Source: Nemertoderma westbladi
Taxonomy: Eukaryota > Xenacoelomorpha > Nemertodermatida > Nemertodermatidae
Length of the DNA: 64,000 nucleotides
NCBI GenBank assembly: GCA_032718475.1
Contig: JAUCBJ010000295.1
Location: 1 to 64,000 of the forward strand
Direction of reading: 5' to 3'
Shown: in pieces, positions 22,615 through 31,980 of the stretch
How positions within the stretch are numbered: the first letter of the stretch is position 1
Layout of the letters: every line of letters begins with the position of its first letter
The notes under the pieces: model-generated
What the model was told of the DNA's origin: nothing
What the model saw: only the letters and a program-made list of their open reading frames with translations
Databases searched by the model: none
Program-made: the position numbers and the translations under genes

Positions 22615-23110
22615 TCCGTGTCATCAGAAAATACACTAGGCCTATATTACGGGACATGGTGTATACAAATCTGTAATTCAGTAATTTCAGAATTTAGTAG
22701 CTACCAGAGTACTGGAGTACGGTACTGGGTACCGCGTACTGGTATCGAGTCAGTCGCTCCACAGCCGGCTGGCCGGTACATTATTCCAGTATTCAGTACA
22801 GCAGTACTGCACTGCAGTAGATACTGCTGTACTGAGGTTCTGGTAATCCAGTAATCAATCTGGCAGTCTGGTCAAGTAATTCTGTTAATTGTCAAATGTC
22901 AATAGGCCCTAGGCCTACTGCAAAACTGAAATAATAATAGGCCTAACTATTTATTCAGTTATTAGACAGTTAGACTACTCTACAACTCTATCTGTCTATT
23001 AACTCTGTAACTCTAGGTGCTCGTGCTAGGCCCTATTACCGTATTAGGCCTACCGCTTCCGGCGTCGACAAACATAAATAATTACCGGTACCAGATTTTC
23101 TGATATAATA
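22615..23110. other. Upstream region of ATP5PB
   Basis: No coding feature. It contains many CAGTACTG/GTACTG words (22700-22840) and TAGGCCTA words (22900-23050), both common across this genome sample. It probably carries the ATP5PB promoter and leader, by position only. Confidence 0.4.
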
Positions 23111-24061
23111 ATGCTTCAAATACCGAGACATTTTCTACACAAGACCGCTGCTGCGCGGCAGACAACCACGGTCGCTCCTGTAACCACAAACAAAACAACG
23201 GTTAAGAAATCATACGACGACAGCCATATCGATGTGGCGAGTTTGCCGTGTTCCCCGGGGGGCTATCCTCCGGCTCCGTTCGACGAGATGGCGGGATACC
23301 CGGACTGGCCGGGGTGGAGGTCCAAGAAGTGGCTGTCCGAGGACGGCATCGAGGGTTCGTGGCAGGTTAAACAGCGCTTCATGACGCGGCGTCTCCCCGA
23401 CTCCTTGGGCGGCGGTTTCTTCCCGCCAAGGAAGTTCCCACGCCATCCGGACCCAACCCGACTCTACGTCATTCCGGAAGAATTCTTCCGACTGATGTAC
23501 CCGCATACCGGCGTCACCGGACCTTACCTTATCATGTTCGGGACAACTTTCTATATGTTGGGGAAGGAGATCCTCAACATCACTCCGGAGTTTGCTCACG
23601 TCATTACCGGCGTTCTCTTCCCCTTCATCGTCATAAAGACTTTCGGTAAGAAAGTCCAAGCGTACTGGATGAAGGGCACTACAGATTATTTGGCCCCGTT
23701 GGAGAAGATAAAAGAGGAGAAAGCTGATGAGTTTAGAGAGGAGAACGTTTTAATCGAAGAGGAAATACAGAGGATCGTTAATTTGGACAAGGTGAAAGAG
23801 GCTTACCTGGACGTTGTTGAAGATGCGTCCGCTGTTGAGGCGCGTGAGCGGGAACACGCGGTCGCTAAAGCGTTCCAGGATCGGTTGGAACACGCGCTCG
23901 CTGTAGAAACATCGGATAAACGAATCCGTCAGCAGCAGATGGTGGCCTGGGTGAAGGAAAGCGTTATAAAGAGTCTCAGTCCGGAACAAGAAAAGGAGTT
24001 TATTCAACAATGTATCAAAGACTTAAAGGAGATTGCGGGCCAACAGAAGTCCGTTGCTTAG
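23111..24061 (+). CDS. ATP5PB: Mitochondrial ATP synthase F0 subunit b
   Basis: A 316-codon single frame. Subunit b forms the peripheral stalk that holds the F1 head to the membrane part of mitochondrial ATP synthase. The N-terminus is basic and hydroxylated (MLQIPRHFLHKTAAARQTTT), like a mitochondrial presequence. The diagnostic block RLMYPHTGVTGPYLIMFGTT is near residues 127-146. Two hydrophobic segments follow (about 137-155 and 160-178), then a long charged helix with EENVLIEEEIQRIVNLDKVK. Most animal subunits are about 245-290 residues; the extra length lies between the presequence and YPHTGVTGP. The ATG at 23111 is the first in frame. No intron is visible, unlike most animal orthologues. 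Confidence 0.95.
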   Translation: MLQIPRHFLHKTAAARQTTTVAPVTTNKTTVKKSYDDSHIDVASLPCSPGGYPPAPFDEMAGYPDWPGWRSKKWLSEDGIEGSWQVKQRFMTRRLPDSLGGGFFPPRKFPRHPDPTRLYVIPEEFFRLMYPHTGVTGPYLIMFGTTFYMLGKEILNITPEFAHVITGVLFPFIVIKTFGKKVQAYWMKGTTDYLAPLEKIKEEKADEFREENVLIEEEIQRIVNLDKVKEAYLDVVEDASAVEAREREHAVAKAFQDRLEHALAVETSDKRIRQQQMVAWVKESVIKSLSPEQEKEFIQQCIKDLKEIAGQQKSVA

Positions 24062-25249
24062 GATTTTGGTTTGAACTAGTTTATAGATTGCGGTTCGTTT
24101 AGTTTATTTTTCGCACAGACTGTGAAATAGTTTCAGCCAATAGTTGGCGAGTTCTACGTTAATTATTGAGTTCATTGGATATATTTTATCTAGTTATTTG
24201 TATTTATTGAAGAATAATCAACAATGTCACCACCACCATTTATTTTCAGTTACTTTCCCATTTTTTTCCCTTTTTTTGAGGTTTGTTTTTTAAATTATTT
24301 CTCCAACTGTCCAAGATATTTGGAATATACTGAAAAGGATATGCCGCTGCGCCGATGTTTCCAGTGGGGTAGGTCCCCCAAGTAAACATTTTTCATTTAA
24401 TATAATATATATAAATCAGTTTGAAATCACCATTCGCTCACACGGTGAAACGACAAATGTAATACGAGTTGAGACGTGATTGATCGTCTTCAGTAAACAA
24501 AACTATTGGTTTCTCAAAATGGTTTTCATCCACATCAATTTTAAATACCTGTAATCGATTAGCAACAATAAATAGTCATTTCGAGAGCATAAAACTACCG
24601 AGAATAGTTACTGAGTTGCTATGACAACATTGAACTACCTAGATTAATTGCTCAGTTTCCGTGGCAACAGAAAATAATCGAGCAGCCGGAATATATAAAT
24701 CACCAATATAAGATACTTACTACAACATAAGATACTCTGTAATATAAAATAAAATAATCTGTAATATAAAATAAAATAATCTGTAATATAAAATAAAATA
24801 ATCTGAATGGAATAAAGTTGAAATTAAATGATTTTACTTTACTTTATTCGATTTTTAATACGGAATTAATTTATTAGTAATGTAATAATAAGTTAATGTG
24901 TTATAGTTAATATCAACCAAACCCATGGATTACACTCGGAATACAAATTATGATGTGCCGTGTTTTTATTATTGTTATACATTATGTCCACAGTACTATA
25001 TTTAGTATGATTACTATTAACACGTTAAGCCTCTAAATGTGCACTGGTGTGCATTTCAAACATTTTTGTTAATGTGGACCAGTAAACAGCCACTCGGATA
25101 GATAATACGGTTTGAGCACTGGTGTGCGTGCAATCCTTGTGCAGATTTGAAATACGGAAGGGAAAATGTCGTGTTTTCCTGTAGTGTGGAGCGGATGTGT
25201 AGTGACGTAATAAGCAATTTTTGATTACGTCATAATTTAAGAAAAGCAT
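24062..25249. other. AT-rich intergenic region with short tandem repeat
   Basis: The ATP5PB 3' end lies at the left, without a clear AATAAA nearby. At about 24735-24805 a 25-bp unit (AATCTGTAATATAAAATAAA) is repeated three times. No gene is recognised. Confidence 0.5.
24615..24668. promoter_or_regulatory. Pair of X-box (RFX-type) motifs
   Basis: GTTGCTATGACAAC at 24615-24628 and GTTTCCGTGGCAAC at 24655-24668 both fit the imperfect palindrome bound by RFX factors (GTTNCC-AT-GGNAAC). They are exactly 40 bp apart, in the same orientation. RFX sites commonly lie just upstream of ciliary genes, but I find no coding frame nearby, so function is not established. Confidence 0.45.
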
Positions 25250-25640
25250 TCCACCAAGCTAAAAGTTTTGTTATGGGTTTTATCCTGGTTGCTGATTTCA
25301 TTTCCGACGTTAGGTTTCATTTTTAACAAAACACTGTCTGTCTGTCGGTTTTTCTGTCTGTCCTGCGATCTGTCTGTCAAATTAATAGGAAAGCATACCA
25401 ACTAACTAAAATTTTTGTTATGGGGGTTTTAATGGTCGGTGATTTCATTTCCGATGTCAGTTTTTAGTATTACGTCATCCACATTGTCTGTTATGCTGTC
25501 GGTCATATTTTGACGGACAGACCGATAGTAATTAAGACAGACATGACGTAGTCAAATGAGAAAACTGACTTCAGAAATGAAATCAACAACCAGGAAAACA
25601 ACAGTTGCCACAAAATTTTCACCTGGGATGTGTGCATTCT
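25250..25640. repeat. Cluster of diverged repeats, two direct and one inverted
   Basis: AGCATTCCACCAAGCTAAAA with GTTATGGGTTTTATCCTGGT and GATTTCATTTCCGACGT is followed about 135 bp later by a diverged copy (GCATACCAACTAACTAAAAT). A reverse-complement copy follows at about 25555-25625 (GAAATGAAATCAACAACCAG). TGTCTGTC microsatellite patches separate them. It is probably one repeat family inserted or rearranged locally. Confidence 0.6.
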
Positions 25641-25835
25641 AACATTTGAATTAATTAACTTACCCTATAACGATAAACTTTAAATGCATTTTCTGATGAA
25701 TGCAAATTTTAAATTTAAATAAAGTGTCAAATATATGTAAAAAATTACAAAATGTGTCAAAAATGTGGCAAAAAAACAGTTTTTTCAAATAATTTTTTAA
25801 CATTTTTCTTATTTAGGATTTATCAAAATTCTGGT

Positions 25836-26788
25836 CAGGGACACGATACGATTTTACGATACGAAAACGGATTTTCGTATCGCAGTATTTTATTCGTATC
25901 GTATTATAAAAATTGACTTCGTCGTATAATACGAATAAATATTTTTCGTATTTCGATTCGTATTTTCGTATCTTATTATTTTGTAAATATTAATGTTTTC
26001 AACAGTCTAACCACTTGTTAGACTGTTAGACCACAACGATCACACCACTTGTTTATTTACATTTTTTTTCTCAAAATGTTGGTGTATAAATTATGTTACA
26101 GATTACAGTTTCATTATGTCAATAAAATGTGTAAAACAGGATCGTTAATCTCATTGTAATTAACTGTAGAATCATAATAAAAATACCACTGAAATATAAT
26201 AATTACATAAATTTGTGAGGAGAACTCTAGTCACGCCTAAGGCATTGATGTTATGATAACGCATTAGGCGTGACTAGATAAAGGCATTCTAGTGAGAGAA
26301 TAAAATTTTAGTAATTAGTTTGACTTCGAAATTGAAGTTTTGAATGGTATTCCATATTGGCACATCAAATTCAAAATTATTCCATAAATAACGGCAGTAG
26401 TAGTAGGCCTACAGTATGTACTGTACGTACGGCAGAGCAGCAGTACTGTACAGTGTGAATAAAAAGTGGCATGGAAATATGGATACGCCTAAAATATTGG
26501 GCCGTTTTGCATAACGTCCTTATGGATGTTATAGCCAGTAGACACACTATTGATGTACAGTAGCAAGCATAGGCCTACTGGAACATTGAAATAAAATATA
26601 TTTGCCTATTATATAGAGATTTATGTGATTTAAAGTGTAAGACAAAATACAATAATGTTTTTCCTCAATTCTTAGATAAAATACGATACGAAAAAAATAC
26701 GAAACTTTTTTCGTATCGTATTTTCTCAAAATTGCATTCGTATCGTATCGAGAAAAATTGGTTTGTATCGTATCGTATCCTGTCCCTC
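25836..26788. mobile_element. Non-autonomous hAT-like element
   Basis: The exact 8-bp word ATTCTGGT stands on both sides (25828-25835 and 26789-26796). The left end is CAGGGACACGATACGAT and the right end, reverse-complemented, GAGGGACAGGATACGAT. This is the CAGGG-type terminus and 8-bp duplication of hAT transposons. Both ends carry several CGTATCGTAT/GATACGAT words that make subterminal repeats. The 953-bp interior has no transposase. It contains a 15-bp perfect hairpin (TCTAGTCACGCCTAA at 26226-26240 and its complement at 26264-26278). Confidence 0.85.
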
Positions 26789-27027
26789 ATTCTGGTAATA
26801 GGGTCGAATGAGAATGACGTGCACTAATGATGGAATTTTAATTTTGGGCACTTGTTGACCTTCCCTCTAAAAGCCTTGGCATTTTAAAAAATAATTGCAT
26901 AAATTATGTTAATTAGGTTAAATTATGTTAATTAGGTTAAATTTAAAATATAATTGCATAAATTATTAAATTATGTTAATTAGGTAAAACAATTAAAATT
27001 TGGAAAATGTTTTTGAAAATTGTTTAT

Positions 27028-27572
27028 TGTGACGGGATCCAAGAGGGATCCCGGTTTATCCGGTTTTAGTTCACGCGTCCCCGCCGTGTATAAAGGGTGA
27101 ATGAGTTCGTGCTGTTTGTCGTATATAATATGATATGCAGATATAGATATGGATATAGATATGAGATAATATTGTCGTATACGGAAGGCGGGATACGGTA
27201 ACTAAAGTCCCGGTCCTTCCCTAGCTAAACTATTGTAACCTAATCTAGCACCGGTATTGCACTGAGATAACTGAACTGGTATGATTACTGCCAAGTGGCT
27301 ATATTGCACGGTTGGCCTTGTTACTCTACCTAATCGATGCCTTTCCCCCCTCTGATTGGTTGATACCCTTGTTGGCGCCCTTTGGAGTGTTCCCGTTCAC
27401 TCCACCTATTCTCTCTGGGTTAGGGGTTTGGCCCCTGACCCTCATTGTGTGCTTCTCCTTCCCATTCTTATTGGGATGGCACGAGTTGGTTAATTACCCA
27501 ATCTCGTGGCTCCCAATATTGCTTATCGGCTTATAACTTTATGGCGTGTTAGCAGGATTGAATAAGCTAACA
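27028..27572 (-). repeat. 3' LTR of element 1
   Basis: 545 bp, matching 40632-41176 except at two positions that I noticed (GGCGTGTTAGCAGG here, GGGGTGTTAGCGGG there). It ends in TG...CA form. The 74-codon frame inside it is present in both LTRs and is not regarded as a gene. Confidence 0.95.
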
Positions 27573-27610
27573 CTCCCCCCCATGCTATCTTCCCGGTAAG
27601 AAGATAGCAT
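27573..27610 (-). promoter_or_regulatory. Polypurine tract and adjacent hairpin
   Basis: On the sense strand GGGGGGGAG lies directly before the 3' LTR (plus 27573-27581), the expected primer for plus-strand DNA synthesis. Immediately upstream is a perfect 10-bp hairpin, ATGCTATCTT at 27582-27591 with its complement at 27601-27610. Confidence 0.75.
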
Positions 27611-28282
27611 CAACCAAAAAGTGCGCTACAATCCCGCTGGATCCCGATCTAGTATCGGGTGTGGGGTGGAATTCTTTTCTCTCGGAGCCGGCTTTCCAGG
27701 CCGCTCCCTATGGGTATGATAACGCTACCCTGTGTGCCTGGCGTCTCATGTCGGGCCGATCGCGCTCACCTCTCACGCAACTTTTGTTTCCCCAACACTT
27801 CCGCCCTATCTCTTCTTCACTCTCATCCTAACTCTCTCATACACTCGGACCTCCTCGTCCCTCACTCAGCCTCTTATTCTCCCCCCCCCCCACACTAGAA
27901 TTGCGTCCGCACTCTCTCCGCACTTCGCACTAACTACTGTGTCCCTCAACCCTACTCTGACTACCTCATCCCTTCTGACGAATCTCCCCCCCCTCTTGTG
28001 CCGTCGCACTCAAGAAGTGTGAAATCGTCTGGTGTCTCGTCCATAGTGCCATAGTCAGTTATCCCCCAGTCCCAGTAGCTAATTGAGAAAGGTTGTATGA
28101 CTATAGTACTTACTCCCAGCGTATATTCGTAGATTACTAATTACTACATACGTACATACAAATTGCACTTATATGATTATTTGCATTAATTAAATTTGTA
28201 CTTAATAGTTCGTACGTCCCACGCGGCGCCTTCCAGGCGCACCACGTCCAAGTCTCAGTCTCTATCCCTCGACTCTGGGAAC
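27611..28282. other. 3' non-coding region of element 1
   Basis: Between the last accessory frame and the polypurine tract. It is C-rich on the plus strand, with no frame that I can support as coding. Confidence 0.5.
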
Positions 28283-28684
28283 CTATCTGTTCCTCTGGGG
28301 ATAGTTCCCCCTGGCGTCCTCTTCCCTGGGCCGTTTCTTGGTTATCACCGTTCCTCTGGCATCATCCGCTTTCTGCTTTCGGACCTTCGCCGCCACTTCC
28401 TTGCTGATCCCGGTCGTTGGCTCCTTGGGCGCTGGTGTTATTAGTGCCCGATATCGCTTCGCCGGTGGCCCCTCAGAGTGGCCCGGTTGTCTCCCTCTGG
28501 TGGCGTCCCATAGGATCATTTTCATTGCCTTTGGTACGTGCTCCGCCAAGAAATCCCTAAACTCCCTTCGGTTCTCTGGCGTCCACCTGTCCAAATACCT
28601 TTGCGTGTTCATCACTCCAGCGTACGACGCCGCCGTTGCTACCTCTTGGTAGGTAAACGGTAGCCTCCGCTTTATGATTTCCAT
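28283..28684 (-). CDS. Element 1 accessory frame, basic C-terminal part
   Basis: 133 codons starting with ATG three codons after a TAG that ends the zinc-knuckle frame, and in the same reading frame. It is highly charged and basic toward the end, with EVAAKVRKQKADDARG and VITKKRPREEDARG resembling nuclear localisation signals. No family is recognised. Element 2 has a frame of similar character in the same place (48403-48918). It may be the tail of one long accessory protein reached by reading through the TAG, or a separate small protein. Confidence 0.5.
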   Translation of the reverse strand: MEIIKRRLPFTYQEVATAASYAGVMNTQRYLDRWTPENRREFRDFLAEHVPKAMKMILWDATRGRQPGHSEGPPAKRYRALITPAPKEPTTGISKEVAAKVRKQKADDARGTVITKKRPREEDARGNYPQRNR

Positions 28685-28690
28685 GTGAGT

Positions 28691-29774
28691 CTATAGATTG
28701 ATAAGGAAGAAACCCCACTTGAACTCCTGGGCCTTCATGCGCTGGCGCGTCATGGCCCCGACGTCGGCCCACTCCTCGAATCTTGTGAACTTCTCCTCGT
28801 CGTTCATCCAGTCGCACTCGCGTCCGTAGTGTCCCCGAAAGTGGCACTTTGGACATCGGTTATGCAACCGTGGACACGCCCCCATCCTGTGGCTTGGTTC
28901 TCTGCAGTAGAGACAAAAGGTTCCCTTTTGGAACCGGTATAGGCAGCTGCTTTCCCGATGGGTCTGTCTCCCACAGTAGTCGCAGCCGAGTACCAATGTC
29001 TCCCGTCCCACCTCGTCTTTCGTCCCAAGCGATCTCCGCGGTCTGTGGAGTCGCTGGTAGGCGAACTTCTCTACGTTGGTCTCTCTATCTACGTCGATCT
29101 CTCCGCCCCTCTCGGGCATCGTCTCCCCGAATACTATCCGTGGTGCCATCCCCGGTTGCTCGCCCAACCTGATGGTGCTCCCCGCGAAATCCATCGCCGG
29201 CTCCTCGTGCACCCAGGTCCGCTTGCCGGATCTGTTCCAGAAGGCCCTCGCCCCACTGGCTGTCACCACCCTTCCGCCAACCCAGTCCGTGTCCGAGTGG
29301 CCTATCCTCTCGATGGGCGGCATCTCTCCGAACTCGTCGTCGTCGTCCTCCTCTTCTGGTAGTGTCTCCAATCCCGGTATCCCGATGGATCCGCTATGTC
29401 CCTTTCCGCCTTGGCTCTCGCCCATAGCTCTCCATCCCTCTAGCTCCCTTAACTTCCTTGGCGGTTGGTCGCCCTCGGCGCCCGCTGGTATGGGCATCGT
29501 TTGCAACCCCGACGTCGACTGTTTCGGCGATCCCACCGTCCATCCCAATTCTCGCCCTAGAGACTCCCCCGAACTCCCTGATGAAGTCCAATGAAGTTCT
29601 TCTAGGCCTGCCTGTTCCTCGAAGCCGTAACTCTGTGTCCTGGCCTCCTCTTCCCTCTCCTCTGCTTCTATCCTCTCCCGTCTAGCGACTTCTTCCAGTC
29701 GCTTTGCTTCTCGTCTATCTGTCTCTAGCTGCTCCCATCTCTGATACGGTGTATCTGTCTCCCCGTCTACCAGA
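28691..29774 (-). CDS. Element 1 accessory frame, triple zinc-knuckle protein
   Basis: The frame stays open from the TGA at 29777-29779 down to the TAG at 28691; no ATG lies in its first part. A charged, Glu/Arg-rich helix comes first, then an acidic stretch (EEEDDDDEFGE). Three zinc knuckles follow near the C-terminus: CDYCGRQTHRESSC, CLYCREPSHRMGAC and CPKCHFRGHYGREC. Such CCHC knuckles bind nucleic acid in gag proteins, but this element already has a gag knuckle upstream. Since the preceding exonuclease-like frame is in the same phase and separated by one TGA, the two may form one product. Confidence 0.7.
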
Positions 29775-29776
29775 TG

Positions 29777-30832
29777 TCAGCTGTTGTAGTACACCGACTC
29801 GCCCTTCAGCCCCGGGTGGTCTACCAGACCGTCAAAGGCCGTTTTAAAGGCTCTCCTGTAGCTTAGGGGTGATCCCGATAACAGAAATGCCCCTGGTTCC
29901 CTCTCGATAACCACGGTCATGAATAAGTTAAGCAAACTTATCATCATCCAGTCCTCCTGCAGGATATATCGCTTCTGATATACCTTTATCGCTCCCCTGC
30001 GGAACTGATATACCTCCTGCTTTCCCGGTCTCGCTCCCCACTTTAGCGAGTTCGCTAGTTCTGCTCCGTATTCTTCCCTAAACTTCCCCCAATCCATCGG
30101 TTTGTGGCATACGAGCCCCAATAATTGGCCCATCGCCACCGCCCCGCATTGGCCTGTGTTTTCGACTACCCCCAACCCATCCGGTGCCGTCATAGCCATA
30201 AAGACTTTCTGCATATCCAGGAGGTTGGTGGCGTCCGGACCGATGATCCTCTCCGCGTCCTCACGAATCGCCGATCCCACTTTCGTCGTCGACTTCTCTC
30301 TTACTAAGACTTGTACCGCTTTCGGCAACCGGTTTAATTTTGGCCCGTCCTTCTTCCCATACGTCCCTAGGTCGAATAAGAAGATGTCCCCATTTGGCGC
30401 GGCCAAATGTAGGAGTATGGTCCTGGCCGACCCCGCCGTTCCTCGTCTCGAACCCGCCTCGTCTTCCACGGTTCCCTCGTCGTCTAGGATCATATATCCT
30501 CCTCTGTTGACGGACTCTATGAATCTGTTCCAGTCCTTCCTCGGTGATTCCCTCGGGTACTTCGGAATCCCGAACTTCGCCTCGTCCCCTTTCACCACGT
30601 AGTGGAAGTGTTGGAAGATCGCGTTGTCCAGCGACGGCGTCCCGTAGGTCCCGACCAGCCGCTGTTCGTGCATCTCCCTGAAGTGATCCTGCAGCGCTCG
30701 CGCCGCGTGACCCCTTTCCAACCTCTCGTAGTATCCTCTCGTCTTCTCTTCCGGATGCCTCTCGGTGAAATCCACCAGTATCTCCTTTCCTCCTGACTCC
30801 GCTTTTCTCTTTCTGATCAACTTGCTCGCCAT
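29777..30832 (-). CDS. Element 1 accessory frame, RNase D-like exonuclease candidate
   Basis: 351 codons from a good ATG, downstream of integrase. The middle resembles the DEDD 3'-5' exonuclease fold of RNase D/WRN. YMILDDEGT (residues 113-121) matches the Exo I D-x-E site. TILLHLAAPNGDIFLFDLG follows as the expected strand pair. KVGSAIREDAERI (184-196) matches the Exo II K-V-G-x-x-I-x-x-D motif. The Exo III Y-x3-D motif is not exact; YILQED (289-294) is the nearest. LLGLVCHKPMDW resembles the region between Exo II and III. Activity is therefore uncertain. I know of no exonuclease as a standard part of BEL/Pao elements. Alternative: an unrelated accessory or envelope-position protein. Confidence 0.5.
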   Translation of the reverse strand: MASKLIRKRKAESGGKEILVDFTERHPEEKTRGYYERLERGHAARALQDHFREMHEQRLVGTYGTPSLDNAIFQHFHYVVKGDEAKFGIPKYPRESPRKDWNRFIESVNRGGYMILDDEGTVEDEAGSRRGTAGSARTILLHLAAPNGDIFLFDLGTYGKKDGPKLNRLPKAVQVLVREKSTTKVGSAIREDAERIIGPDATNLLDMQKVFMAMTAPDGLGVVENTGQCGAVAMGQLLGLVCHKPMDWGKFREEYGAELANSLKWGARPGKQEVYQFRRGAIKVYQKRYILQEDWMMISLLNLFMTVVIEREPGAFLLSGSPLSYRRAFKTAFDGLVDHPGLKGESVYYNS

Positions 30833-31980
30833 TCCGAACGTTCACTCGCTCACCTGCAAGGTGGTGCCTTACCAAGGCGCAATACAGATGAGTGATGTAT
30901 CTAAGATGTTCTGTACGGTTCGATAATGGCCTATTTCCTACTTAACTGCGCCTTTTAACCTAAATTATCACTAATTAATTTTGAAGCTAGTAAATGAGCG
31001 TAATTTAAAATTTCTGTCCGTTACTTTTATTATGTTCTAGAATAACTTCCCTTGTGTTGCCACTATTTTGTAACTTTCAGCCCTATTCTATTTATTTATC
31101 TATTTAATTTGATTCTACTGTCCTACTACTTACTACTGCCTATGGATTATTCTATTCTCTAATCCACATTCTGGCCTACTCTGTATTCTGGCCTATGCAG
31201 TACAGCAGTATGCGTCGTGTGGCCACACGACTTACCCAGCTGTACTCATATGCCCCCCTCTCTCTACTAACTGCTAACTAATATCTATATCTATATCCCC
31301 TTTTACCTCTTACTCTCTCTCTTCTAACTAACGGTACTACGTACCCTCTAACTCTAATTCTCTCTAACTAACGGTACTACGTACCCTCTAACTCTCTAAC
31401 TAACTAGCGGTACTTATGTACCCTCTAACTCTCTAACTAACTAGCGGTACTTACGTACCCTCTAACTCTCTAACTAACTAGCGGTACTTACGTACCCTCT
31501 AACTCTCTAACTAACTATCGGTACTTACGTACCCTCTAACTCTCTAACTAACTATCGGTACTTACGTACCCTCTAACTCTCTAACTAACTATCGGTACTT
31601 ACGTACCCTCTAACTCTCTAACTAACTATCGGTACTACGTACCCTCTAACTCTCTAACTAACTAGCGGTACTTACGTACCCTCTAGCTCTCTAACTAACT
31701 AGCGGTACTTATGTACCCTCTAACTCTCTAACTAACTATCGGTACTTACGTACCCTCTAACTCTCTAACTAACTATCGGTACTTACGTACCCTCTAACTC
31801 TCTAACTAACTATCGGTATTACGTACCCTCTAACTAACTTCTGCCTACTAACTGCGTACCTACCATGTACTATTATTTTTATTTATTTTATTTTTATTTT
31901 GTTTGTGGGAAGGGCGTCTCGCCCTCAATCCCACCCCCCTCAGTCCAAAACTTGGACGACTAAACTTTTCTCTAACTCTA
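30833..31980. other. Non-coding region between integrase and accessory frames
   Basis: No coding frame. It contains the 37-bp repeat array at about 31320-31840 and may hold an internal promoter or splice sites for the downstream accessory frame, which is too far from the 5' LTR for simple scanning. Confidence 0.5.
31320..31840. repeat. 37-bp tandem repeat within element 1
   Basis: About 14 units of CTCTAACTCTCTAACTAACT followed by AKCGGTACTTACGTACC. Each unit holds the imperfect palindrome GGTACTTACGTACC. Early units are shorter (CTACGTACC without the extra T). Confidence 0.9.

Noticed and set aside
27312-27536. 74-codon hydrophobic frame in the LTR of element 1 (also at 40916-41140)
   Set aside because: Present in both LTRs by duplication, plus strand relative to a minus-strand element, and no sign of selection.
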